22,438 nucleotides of DNA from Tractidigestivibacter sp050946515. GTDB taxonomy: Bacteria; Actinomycetota; Coriobacteriia; Coriobacteriales; Atopobiaceae. A model generated the notes under the pieces. That model worked only from the letters and a program-made list of their open reading frames with translations, made no database searches and had not been told where the DNA came from. A program made the position numbers and the translations under genes. Shown one piece after another: positions 6,046 through 13,985 of the stretch; position 1 is the first letter of the stretch; each line of letters begins with the position of its first letter. Location of the stretch: NCBI RefSeq assembly GCF_050946515.1, contig NZ_JBMNUX010000021.1, positions 1 to 22,438 of the forward strand. The letters run 5' to 3'.

Positions 6046-7395
6046 ATGAGCTTCAGAAGCTCCGTCGCCGTCGGTCTTGGCCGGGCAACAACATGGGCTC
6101 TGAGGTCGGTCCTGCATCGCTCCGCGTCCCAAATGCCGGGTCGCGTCGCCATGGCAATCGACCCCACAGTCATATCCGACCTCGCCGGAAAGGTGGGGGA
6201 GGGCTCCGTTGTCGTCTGCGGAACCAACGGCAAGACCACAACGAACAACATCATCGCCAACGCCATCGAGCGCTCCGGTCGCACGGTGCTTTGCAACAGG
6301 GCTGGCGCCAACATGGCGCCGGGCGTCGCCGCGGCTCTTCTGCCTGGGTCAAGGGCGGACGTCGCCGTGATCGAGGCCGACGAGCTCTCGACGCCTGCGA
6401 TTCTCTCGCAGCTGCATCCGCGCTACCTCGTGCTTCTCAACCTCTTTCGTGACCAGCTCGACCGCGCCGGGGAAATCGACCGCGTGCAGGACACCATCGT
6501 TAAGGCGCTCGCCTCTTCTCCCGAGACGAAGCTGCTCGTGTGCGGCGATGACCCGCTCTCCATGGGCGTTGCCGTCCGCGCAAAGGCCCAAGGCACCGAG
6601 GTGCTCTCGTTTGGCATCGGCGAAGACCTGCACCTGCCGCCCGACCGCGTGCCCGAGGCGCGCTTCTGCCAGGTGTGCGGCGCGGAGCTTGAGTATGACT
6701 ACCGCGCCTACGCCCAGCTGGGCGCGTTCCGCTGCCCCAATGGCGACTTCGCGCGCCCGAAGCTCGACTTTGTCGCCACCGGCGTGGTGGTCGACCCCAG
6801 CGGCGTGTCGTTTGAGGTGTCGTTCTCGGACGGCACCGGCGGGCACGTGAGCGCTGGCTTCGGCGGCGTGTACATGGTGTACAACCTGCTCGCCGCGGCG
6901 TCGGTCTCGCACCTGTTCGGCGTCTCGCCGGAGCAGTTCCAGGAGGTGCTGAACGACTACCATCCCGAGAACGGACGGCTTCAGCACTTCTCGATCGGCG
7001 GGCGCGAGGTCATCTTGAACCTGGCGAAGAACCCCACGGGATTCAACCAGAACATCTCGCTTCTGCAGACAGACACCCGCGACAAGGCCGTCATGTTCGT
7101 GATCAACGACGACTTCAACGACGGCAAGGACATCTCGTGGATCTGGGACGTCGACTTCGAGCGCTTTGCCGACGACCCCAGCCTGATCGCCTTTGCCGGC
7201 GGGCACCGCGCCAACGACGTGCAGGTGCGCATGAAGTACGCCGGCATCAAGGCGCCGGTTGTCTCCAGCGTCACCGAGGCGCTGGGGCGTCTTGGCGACA
7301 CCCCGCTCAACAGGCCGCTCTACGTGCTTTGCAACTATTCGGCGCTCTGGCCGGCAAAGGCCGAGCTTGAGAAGATGGGGGCGCGCCATGTCTAG
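6046..7395 (+). CDS. murT: Lipid II isoglutaminyl synthase, MurT ligase subunit
   Basis: MurT with GatD converts the D-Glu of the lipid II stem peptide to D-isoglutamine, using glutamine and ATP on the cytosolic side of the membrane. The 449-residue length is normal. The Mur-ligase ATP loop is GTNGKTTT (59-66). The acidic VIEADELS stretch is near 108-115. The family zinc-ribbon insert appears as C208-x-x-C211 and C230. The DUF1727-type C-terminal domain carries VINDDFNDGKDISWIWDVDF, where the catalytic Asp that completes the GatD triad is expected. The expected fourth ribbon cysteine (position 233) is Gly here, in CPNGDFARP. The gene overlaps gatD by 8 bases, the usual arrangement of this pair. 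Confidence 0.95.
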   Translation: MSFRSSVAVGLGRATTWALRSVLHRSASQMPGRVAMAIDPTVISDLAGKVGEGSVVVCGTNGKTTTNNIIANAIERSGRTVLCNRAGANMAPGVAAALLPGSRADVAVIEADELSTPAILSQLHPRYLVLLNLFRDQLDRAGEIDRVQDTIVKALASSPETKLLVCGDDPLSMGVAVRAKAQGTEVLSFGIGEDLHLPPDRVPEARFCQVCGAELEYDYRAYAQLGAFRCPNGDFARPKLDFVATGVVVDPSGVSFEVSFSDGTGGHVSAGFGGVYMVYNLLAAASVSHLFGVSPEQFQEVLNDYHPENGRLQHFSIGGREVILNLAKNPTGFNQNISLLQTDTRDKAVMFVINDDFNDGKDISWIWDVDFERFADDPSLIAFAGGHRANDVQVRMKYAGIKAPVVSSVTEALGRLGDTPLNRPLYVLCNYSALWPAKAELEKMGARHV

Positions 7396-8167
7396 CACAG
7401 CCGACCACTTTGGCGCAAAGGCGTCCGGGCGCACCCTCAAGGTGGCGCACCTGTATCCCGAGCTGCTCAACCTCTACGGCGACTCCGGCAACATCCTGTG
7501 CCTGCGCAAGCGCATGGAGTGGCGCGGCATCACGCCGGACATCATGGAGGTGCACGTAGACGACAGGCCGACGTTTGCCGACGTGGACATCGCCTTCATC
7601 GGCGGCGGCTCAGACCGCGAGCAGAAGATCGTGTGCGACAAGCTGCTCGCCGAGCGCGACGAGCTTGCGGCGTTTGTCGAGGACGGCGGCGTGCTTGCTG
7701 CCGTCTGCGGTGGCTACCAGCTGCTTGGCTCGAGCTACCTCATGGCTGACGAGAAGGTCGAGGGCCTCTCGCTCGTCGACCTCTACACCGACCACGACGA
7801 CCCGCGCCTGATTGGCAACATCGTCGTCGAGAGCGAGGTCTCGCCGCAGCCGATCGTGGGCTACGAGAACCATGGCGGCCGCACGCACCTGGGCGAGGGC
7901 GTCAAGCCGCTGGGTCGCGTGCTCTACGGTCACGGAAACGACGGAAAGACCGGCTACGAGGGCGTTCTCTACAAGAACGTGCTGGGCACCTACGTGCACG
8001 GCCCTCTGCTGCCAAAGAACCCCGGCGTGGCAGACTGGCTCATCTCGCGGGCGCTCGAGCGCAAGTATGGCGACGGCTCGCTCGAGCCGCTGGACGACAC
8101 CGAGGAGCTCGCGGCAAACAAGGTGATGTACGACCGGCTGATGTCTGGCCAAGTCGAGGAGTCGTAG
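7388..8167 (+). CDS. gatD: Lipid II isoglutaminyl synthase, GatD glutaminase subunit
   Basis: GatD is a class I glutamine amidotransferase that hydrolyses glutamine and passes ammonia to MurT. The ATG at 7388 overlaps the end of murT. A longer in-frame ORF exists but lies within murT and lacks GatD character. The 259-residue protein shows the nucleophile Cys107 in AAVCGGYQLLG, a GYENHGGRTHLG stretch near 158-169, and the catalytic His204 in YVHGPLLPKNP. These match the CobB/CobQ-like GatD family. Together with murT this indicates amidated peptidoglycan, which assists cross-linking. It ends 31 bases before the ribokinase gene, so read-through is possible. Confidence 0.95.
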   Translation: MSSTADHFGAKASGRTLKVAHLYPELLNLYGDSGNILCLRKRMEWRGITPDIMEVHVDDRPTFADVDIAFIGGGSDREQKIVCDKLLAERDELAAFVEDGGVLAAVCGGYQLLGSSYLMADEKVEGLSLVDLYTDHDDPRLIGNIVVESEVSPQPIVGYENHGGRTHLGEGVKPLGRVLYGHGNDGKTGYEGVLYKNVLGTYVHGPLLPKNPGVADWLISRALERKYGDGSLEPLDDTEELAANKVMYDRLMSGQVEES

Positions 8168-8198
8168 CTGCTGGCGCTCGCCGGCGAGAGGAGCAAGG

Positions 8199-9131
8199 AT
8201 GGGCAAGGTCGTTGTGTTCGGGTCGCTCAACATGGACCTTTCCGTTGAATGCGACGCATTTCCGCAGGCTGGCGAGACGGTGCTTGGGCGCGGCTTTGTG
8301 AGCACGCCGGGCGGCAAGGGCGCAAACCAGGCCGTCGCCGCCGCGCGCATGGGGGCCACCACGCACATGGTGGGAGCCGTGGGCAAGGACTCGCTGGGAA
8401 CCAAGATGCTGCAGTCGCTGGTGGATTCCGGCGTGCTTCTCGAGCGCGTGCAAGCCATGTCTAACGTGCACACCGGCACGGCCACCATCGTGCGCTCCCA
8501 CGGCGAGAACCGCATCGTGGTCGACCCGGGCGCCAACGCGCTCGCGCAGGTTGACCAGGTCTGCCATGCCATAGAAGACCTGGAAGGGGAGGGCAACGTC
8601 TTCCTGACCCAGCTCGAGTGCAACCTCGCGACCACGCTCGACTCGATTGCCTATGCCAAGGAGTTTGGCTTCTACACCATACTGAACGCGGCGCCTGCCT
8701 GCGAGCTGCCCTCCGACATCTACCAGTTTGTCGACCTGATCTGCGTGAACGAGGTGGAGTGCGAGGCTCTTACCGGAATTTCGCCCGACACCGAGAAGGG
8801 CTGCACGCACGCCCTGATGAAGCTGAGCGCTCGCGGCGTGAAGACGGTCATCATCACGCTGGGAAGCCGCGGGTCCGTTGCCCTTTCTGGCGACGAGATG
8901 ACAAACGTGAGCGGCTTTGAGGTCAAGGCCGTCGACTCCACGGGCGCAGGCGACGCCTACCTGGGCGCTCTTGCCGCATGCGTGGCGTCTGGCAGCAGCG
9001 TTGAGGGCTCGATGCGCTTTGCGAGCGCTGCCGGCGCGCTTGCCGCAACGCGCGTAGGGGCCCAGGCCGCCATGCCCACGCGCAGCGAGGTGGAGGCGTT
9101 TCTCGTCCAGCGTGAGCAGCGCGACGCCTAG
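8199..9131 (+). CDS. rbsK: Ribokinase (PfkB family)
   Basis: The 310-residue PfkB-type sugar kinase phosphorylates D-ribose to ribose 5-phosphate with ATP. The N-terminal family signature includes GSLNMDLSVECDAFPQAGET and TPGGKGANQAVAAARMG (36-52). The C-terminal signature is DSTGAGDAYLGAL, with catalytic base D252 and the GAGD anion hole. The overall match to RbsK is good. DAYLG replaces the commoner DTFxG/DAFxG, which is still acceptable. No ribose transporter or RbsD is next to it. GAGAGGAGCAAGG precedes the ATG. A strong hairpin lies 83 bases after the stop. Confidence 0.9.
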   Translation: MGKVVVFGSLNMDLSVECDAFPQAGETVLGRGFVSTPGGKGANQAVAAARMGATTHMVGAVGKDSLGTKMLQSLVDSGVLLERVQAMSNVHTGTATIVRSHGENRIVVDPGANALAQVDQVCHAIEDLEGEGNVFLTQLECNLATTLDSIAYAKEFGFYTILNAAPACELPSDIYQFVDLICVNEVECEALTGISPDTEKGCTHALMKLSARGVKTVIITLGSRGSVALSGDEMTNVSGFEVKAVDSTGAGDAYLGALAACVASGSSVEGSMRFASAAGALAATRVGAQAAMPTRSEVEAFLVQREQRDA

Positions 9132-9213
9132 ATCGTGGAGCGCGGCGGCGGACAGTCTGCGTGAAGCGTTTGTCTGGCAGGCTGGAACCGACAGCGTATG
9201 TGTTAGTCTTTCG

Positions 9214-9247
9214 AGACGGGGCTCGGCCGTAAGGGTCGGTCCCGTCT
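9214..9247 (+). terminator. Strong hairpin between rbsK and the GT-C-like gene
   Basis: AGACGGG (9214-9220) pairs with CCCGTCT (9241-9247). Inside it CGGCC (9224-9228) pairs with GGTCG (9234-9238, one G-T pair) around a GTAAG loop. No T-tract follows, so it may be a terminator for the upstream operon or a structured leader of the next gene. Confidence 0.4.
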
Positions 9248-9336
9248 TCATTCAGGCCCGTGATGTGCCCTTGGCCGCATGGGAATTGGCGGTCGAGACG
9301 TACGGCCGCCCCGGTTCTGGAGGTGGCTGAGGCTTC

Positions 9337-11400
9337 GTGTGGGTCTCGTTTGCGCTTGCTATTCTATTTTTGGTGGTCATTCTCTACGTGCCCGGTCTTT
9401 TGGCGCTGAGGTCGCTTGGTCTTTCATGGGGCGATTCCATATGCGGAGCTCCAGTCTATGGCGTTGCCGTTGTCGGCATCAACAGCATCGTGGCGTCGCT
9501 TCTCGGGGTTTCCGCGTCTTGGATTACCGTCGTGGGGCCGGGCGCTGTGGTGGCCATCGTGATGTATTCTGTGCACGCGCTTATGCACAGAAGATCGGGT
9601 GCCAATACCCAAAAGAGCAAGGTCTCCGCAAAGCCGGCTGATGAGCTTCTCGCCGTTTTGGCATACGTGTGCGTCGGGATCTTGGCTACGTTTCTGCTGT
9701 ATGTGCTGTCAATGCAGTCCCCTGACGAGTTCTTGCAGATGTACGACAACACCTTCCATTTGTCTCAGATTCGGACTTTTGTCGACAGAGCCGACTTCAT
9801 GCCCACCGGATCGGCGTACTACCTTGCGAATGAGGAGCAGCCCTACTTTGTCACCTCCTCGTTCTACCCGAGCCTCTATCATTCTCTTTGTGCGCTGTCG
9901 GTACAGGTGGCCGGCATCTCGGTCATGGCCTCTGAGAATGCCGTGAACATCGTGACCTGCGCATTCGTGTTCCCCACGTCTATGTGCTGTCTGGTTCGCC
10001 ACCTCTTTCCCGAGAATCGCCTCTGCATTTTTCTCGGGGCAATCCTTTGCGTTGCCTTCACTGGCTATCCGTGGTGCTTTGTCGTTTGGGGGCCGCTGTA
10101 TCCCAACTTGGTGACAAATGCCCTTGTGCCAGCCGTGATGACTGCCTTCATAGAGCTCACGCGCATTGAGTCGACCGCCCGCGTCCGCGTGCGCTCGCTT
10201 GTAGAGTTTTTCGTCGGCTGCGTCGCTATCGTTTTGACCCAGCCGAACGGCATATTCACCATGGCGGCAATTCTCGCCGCCTACCTTGTTTGGGACGTGG
10301 CGGGGCTTTGCCGCCGTGCTCGCGAGAACGGACGTCGAGCGCCGCATCCCGTCCTCGGCGGCACGCTCACGTTCGTGCTAGTTGCTGCCATCTGGTTGGG
10401 GTGCTGCGCTCTGCCTGTCATGCGGTCTACCGTTACGTTTGACGGCTGGACAGCGACTTCGGGCATGAAAGCCGCGGCGGTCTCGGTCCTCGACCTGTCG
10501 ATGCAGATGGGTGTTCCCCAGTACCTTCTCGCCGCGCTCGTGATTGTTGGCGCAATCGTGGCGCTCTGCGACAAACGGCTCAGGTGGCTGCCCTTCTCGT
10601 ACGCCTTCTTGGCCATTTGCTACGTGATTGATGTGTCGCGCGACGGAATACTCAAGCACATCTTGGGAGGGTTCTTCTACTGCGACCCGCACCGTCTTGC
10701 AGCGAACCTCACGATTGTCGCCATTCCGCTTTCGGCGCTGGGCTTTGCCTGGCTGGTTTCCGCGTTGAAGAAGCTGCTTTCTCGCAGGGGAAGCCATGCT
10801 CGCAACAACGGCGCGCTTCCCGAGGTCCTGAGCTCAGCGCTGATTCTCGCGGTGGCGCTCGACGCATATTTCCCGCTCTACTTGCCCGGCAATGCTCGCA
10901 GGAACACGAGCACGCCGTTCGGCTCCTTGGTCAACACGCTTGACTACGAGTGGCATGACGAGAGCAACCGAGTTCTTACGGACGAAGAGCTTGCCTTTGC
11001 TCGCAAGGCAGAGGAGCTTGTCGGCGAGGACGAGCTGATTATCAACTCGCCGAACGACGGCAGCGGCCTTTTGTATGCCCTCGACGATGCCAACCTCTTC
11101 TATCGTCCCTTTGCCGTTGCGAGCAAAGAGAACGAGGAGGAGGCAAGCTGGACCATTCGCCACAGCCTGAGCAGCTACGGCAACAGCCAGGAGGTCAAAG
11201 ACGCCGTCGACAGCCTTGGCGCCCATTACCTGCTTGTTCTTGATCAAGGGTCCGACGATTCTACGGGCGAGACGCGCGCTCGGCTGTGGAGCTACTATCC
11301 CGACCAGTGGGAGGGCATCGAGAGCGTCTCTGACGACACCCCTGGCTTTACCGTGGTGCTCTCAGAGGGGGACATGCGGCTCTACAAGATTGGGGACTAG
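9337..11400 (+). CDS. Polytopic membrane protein, GT-C-like glycosyltransferase (DUF6541-like)
   Basis: The 687-residue protein has about 12 membrane helices spread over residues 1-540 and a soluble C-terminal domain (~545-687). After the fourth helix an extracytoplasmic loop has DEFLQMYDNTFHLSQIRTF, an Asp/His-containing arrangement typical of GT-C enzymes that use lipid-linked sugar donors. This resembles the actinobacterial DUF6541 group. The exact donor and acceptor cannot be told. The start is GTG at 9337, with GGAGG 13 bases and TGAGG 5 bases upstream. The first ~25 residues form the first helix. Two GT2 genes follow, so a surface polysaccharide or teichoic-acid-like decoration role is inferred. 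Confidence 0.75.
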   Translation: MWVSFALAILFLVVILYVPGLLALRSLGLSWGDSICGAPVYGVAVVGINSIVASLLGVSASWITVVGPGAVVAIVMYSVHALMHRRSGANTQKSKVSAKPADELLAVLAYVCVGILATFLLYVLSMQSPDEFLQMYDNTFHLSQIRTFVDRADFMPTGSAYYLANEEQPYFVTSSFYPSLYHSLCALSVQVAGISVMASENAVNIVTCAFVFPTSMCCLVRHLFPENRLCIFLGAILCVAFTGYPWCFVVWGPLYPNLVTNALVPAVMTAFIELTRIESTARVRVRSLVEFFVGCVAIVLTQPNGIFTMAAILAAYLVWDVAGLCRRARENGRRAPHPVLGGTLTFVLVAAIWLGCCALPVMRSTVTFDGWTATSGMKAAAVSVLDLSMQMGVPQYLLAALVIVGAIVALCDKRLRWLPFSYAFLAICYVIDVSRDGILKHILGGFFYCDPHRLAANLTIVAIPLSALGFAWLVSALKKLLSRRGSHARNNGALPEVLSSALILAVALDAYFPLYLPGNARRNTSTPFGSLVNTLDYEWHDESNRVLTDEELAFARKAEELVGEDELIINSPNDGSGLLYALDDANLFYRPFAVASKENEEEASWTIRHSLSSYGNSQEVKDAVDSLGAHYLLVLDQGSDDSTGETRARLWSYYPDQWEGIESVSDDTPGFTVVLSEGDMRLYKIGD

Positions 11401-11547
11401 TCGGTGGCTTGCGCGAGCTCATCCTCGATGGTTGCCAGCTACTTGGTGCACATAGTGGTTTTCAGGCCATGGAGCGGACGGCGCGGCTAAACTGCGGTAT
11501 TGTTTCGCTTGCGGTCCCTCGCTTGCGACCTCTCGCCCTTAAAGGCA

Positions 11548-11576
11548 CTGACTTCGCGAGACACCGCTGATATGGT
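11548..11576 (+). promoter_or_regulatory. Candidate promoter for the GT2 pair
   Basis: CTGACT (11548-11553) and TATGGT (11571-11576) are 17 bases apart. TG at 11568-11569 gives an extended -10. Each hexamer matches 4 of 6 consensus bases. It would give a ~105-base leader containing two hairpins. Confidence 0.4.
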
Positions 11577-11583
11577 AGATGGA

Positions 11584-11635
11584 GCACTGGCGAAGCCTCG
11601 CCAGCGTGCCTAAGATGTCGTAATGCGTAGCATCT
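11584..11635 (+). promoter_or_regulatory. Two-hairpin leader before the first GT2 gene
   Basis: CTGGCGA (11587-11593) pairs with TCGCCAG (11598-11604) around the tetraloop AGCC. GCA/TGC extends the stem after a 2-base bulge. A second stem, AGATG (11613-11617) with CATCT (11631-11635), follows. Neither has a T-tract. The structure may protect the transcript or regulate it. Confidence 0.35.
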
Positions 11636-11687
11636 CGCGCCGTCGGCTACTTTCTGGCGGTGGAGTCTAGAAAAAATGGAGGTTCTT

Positions 11688-12827
11688 GTGAGCGAGACTG
11701 CACCAATGGTTTCCGTGCTTATCCCTATTTGCAACGTCGAGAAGTACCTTGACCAGTGCTTGGGGTCTCTGAAGGCCCAGACCTACACAGATTTTGAGGC
11801 AATCTGCATCAACGACGGCTCCACTGACTCCTCGGCCGACATCATTCGCTCCTACGTCGACTCCGACCCGCGCTTTCATATGATCGACAAGGCCAACTCG
11901 GGCTATGGCGACTCCATGAACAAGGGCCTTGAGCAGGCGCGCGGCAAGTACATCGCCATCCTTGAGTCCGACGACTTCATGGACCCGGACGCGCTCGAGT
12001 ACATGGTCGGAGAGGCCGAGCGCCAGCAGCTGCAGATTCTCAAGTGCAACTTCTGGCTGTATTGGTCAAAGCCCACGGCCGACCACACCTGGCGCCACAA
12101 CCTCTACTTTGAGCTGGCCACGCCCGAGATGATTCTGATGGGCCCCCACGCACCCATCGACTTCCCGTCAATCTTCTGGGCCAAGGCGTCCATCTGGTCG
12201 GCGCTTTACCTTCGCAGCTTCATCGAGGAGAACCACATCCGATTCCTCCCCACGCCTGGCGCGTCTTTCCAGGACACGAGCTTCACGTTCAAGGCGTTCT
12301 CTTGCGCGAAGCGCCTAGCATATTCGGGCCGCGCATTTCTCCACTATCGCCAGGACAACGAGAAGTCGTCCATCAATTCGCCTGGCAAGGTCTTCTGCCT
12401 GTGCGACGAGCATGCCGAGATGAAGCGCTTCCTTGACCACGATCGCCCGGACCTGAAGCCCGCCCTCGACCCGGTTCGTGCGTACGTGAAGTACCTCAAC
12501 TACCGCTGGAACTACGAGCGCCTGTCCGTCGAGCTCAAGCCGCAGTTCTTGGAGCGCTTCTCGCAGGAGATGCGCGAAGAGGTCGACCGCGGGTGCATTC
12601 CGGCCAAGCCCTACAAGAAGCGTCTTCCGCTGGGAGGCGCCGACTTTGGCGACTTCAGGTATTTCGACGAGACCTCGATCCAAGAGGTCCAGGACATCAT
12701 CAACGACCCGAGCTTCTTCGCGGCGCACGAGGCCAGCAGGACCAGCCCAAGCAAGATCGAGACGTTCAAGAACTATTGGAACGCGGGCGGGCTTCGCTAC
12801 GTGATGCACGTCTTTGACATTAAGTAG
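11688..12827 (+). CDS. Family 2 glycosyltransferase
   Basis: The 379-residue GT-A fold enzyme starts with VSVLIPICNVEKYLDQCLGSL and has the nucleotide-binding NDGSTD near residue 45. ILESDDFMDPDAL, the DxD-type metal site, is near 100. The remaining ~270 residues are an acceptor-specific region that I cannot assign. I choose GTG at 11688 rather than the ATG at 11676, because GGAGG (11678-11682) sits exactly 5 bases before the GTG and overlaps that ATG. No membrane helix is present, so it acts in the cytosol or at the membrane face. It is followed by a second GT2, which points to assembly of a short glycan with the GT-C-like protein upstream. Confidence 0.88.
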   Translation: MSETAPMVSVLIPICNVEKYLDQCLGSLKAQTYTDFEAICINDGSTDSSADIIRSYVDSDPRFHMIDKANSGYGDSMNKGLEQARGKYIAILESDDFMDPDALEYMVGEAERQQLQILKCNFWLYWSKPTADHTWRHNLYFELATPEMILMGPHAPIDFPSIFWAKASIWSALYLRSFIEENHIRFLPTPGASFQDTSFTFKAFSCAKRLAYSGRAFLHYRQDNEKSSINSPGKVFCLCDEHAEMKRFLDHDRPDLKPALDPVRAYVKYLNYRWNYERLSVELKPQFLERFSQEMREEVDRGCIPAKPYKKRLPLGGADFGDFRYFDETSIQEVQDIINDPSFFAAHEASRTSPSKIETFKNYWNAGGLRYVMHVFDIK

Positions 12828-12908
12828 CTGGCAGGCGCCTTTCGGCTGCTGCTGGCCGCGCTCTGTTTGGGTTCCGTCTTTCTGGCATCTTTGCAAAGGG
12901 GCAGTTTC

Positions 12909-13985
12909 GTGAGTCGCATCTCTGTGGTCGTACCTTGCTACAACGTTCAGCAGTACCTCGATTGGAGCCTGGGGGCCCTTGAGGACCAGACGTTCGGCGA
13001 CTTCGAGGTCATCTGCGTCAACGATGGCTCGACCGACGATACGCTCGAGGAGCTCCGGTCGTGGGAGGCGCGGGATTCTCGAATCCACGTGGTTGACCAG
13101 CCCAATAGGGGAGTTTCCGCAGCTAGGAATAATGGCATCAAGCATGCGACGGGCGAGTTCCTCTTTACGCTTGACGCAGACGACCGCTTTACTCCCGATG
13201 CGTTCCAGACCGTGGTCGACCGCTTTGACGAAACCGGGGCGGACATCGTCACCTTTGGCGGAATGCTTTGGCCCGAGGGAGCGCAAGACCCCTGGAGCGA
13301 GGACATGCTCTCGCCCCGCGACGTTGTCTACGATGAGTTCTCGACGGACGTCCTCTTTTCTGAGAAGTCGTGGCCTTACGCGTGGAGGACGGCCGTCCGG
13401 CTTTCTTTCATGCGCGATGCCGGCGTTCTTTTTGACGAGAGCCTCCGCTTGGGCGAGGACACGCAGCTGCAGTTTGCGCTCTATCCGCGCGCCAAGAAGA
13501 TTGCCTTTTCTTCTGCCAAGCTCTACCAGTATCGAGTGACGCGCGACGGCTCGGCCATGTCTTCGGCGCTCACGGACAGGCACGTGATGATGCTCAAGCA
13601 CGTGGGAATTGTCGACAGCATCCTGCGCGACTGGGAGCGCGGGGGCTTCATCGAGGGTAACGGTCCCGATATTATCGGCTTTGCCATGCGCTTCGTCCAG
13701 CGCGATGCGCTGAGGCTGAGCGACGACGAGTACCAGGAGGTTGCCCAGGCGCTGCTCAAGGTGCTGCAGAGGTACTGGAGCGCAGAGGACGTCAGGAGCA
13801 TGGAGCCGCGCGGGCACTTGTCGCAGGCAGAGAAGGACATGGCGCTGACCACGTGCTACCGTCCCAGGGCGAGCAAGCTTACCAGAAGGTTTGCCCTATA
13901 CGAGAAGGATGCCGAGGAGCAGGGGAGGCGCGCGGCGCTCAAGATGCTGCTTCATACCGTCCGCAAGGAGCTGCCGACCCGCTAG
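12909..13985 (+). CDS. Family 2 glycosyltransferase
   Basis: The 358-residue GT2 begins SRISVVVPCYNVQQYLDWSL. NDGSTDDT falls near residue 40, and PNRGVSAARNNGIKHATGEF is followed by LDADDRF, the DxD metal site near 90. GEDTQLQFAL near 190 fits the acceptor/catalytic base region of the family. The GTG at 12909 follows AAAGGGG at a good spacing and is preferred over an ATG 42 bases earlier that has no ribosome site. It lies 81 bases after the first GT2 and is probably co-transcribed. Its TAG stop overlaps the stop of the opposing phosphatase gene. Confidence 0.9.
   Translation: MSRISVVVPCYNVQQYLDWSLGALEDQTFGDFEVICVNDGSTDDTLEELRSWEARDSRIHVVDQPNRGVSAARNNGIKHATGEFLFTLDADDRFTPDAFQTVVDRFDETGADIVTFGGMLWPEGAQDPWSEDMLSPRDVVYDEFSTDVLFSEKSWPYAWRTAVRLSFMRDAGVLFDESLRLGEDTQLQFALYPRAKKIAFSSAKLYQYRVTRDGSAMSSALTDRHVMMLKHVGIVDSILRDWERGGFIEGNGPDIIGFAMRFVQRDALRLSDDEYQEVAQALLKVLQRYWSAEDVRSMEPRGHLSQAEKDMALTTCYRPRASKLTRRFALYEKDAEEQGRRAALKMLLHTVRKELPTR

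Noticed and set aside
6349..7470. Reverse 373-codon ORF across murT
   Set aside because: Long frames opposite GC-rich genes are expected by codon bias; murT motifs are decisive for the forward frame.
8040..9251. Reverse 403-codon ORF across rbsK
   Set aside because: Shadow frame rich in His/Arg/Ala with no family features; rbsK is certain.
11505..11527. Direct repeat TCGCTTGCG in two copies 14 bases apart
   Set aside because: Short and GC-rich, with no symmetry or clear relation to the promoter; it could be chance.
12315..13817. Reverse 500-codon ORF across both GT2 genes
   Set aside because: It spans two real genes and their gap, and its sequence is low-complexity shadow type.
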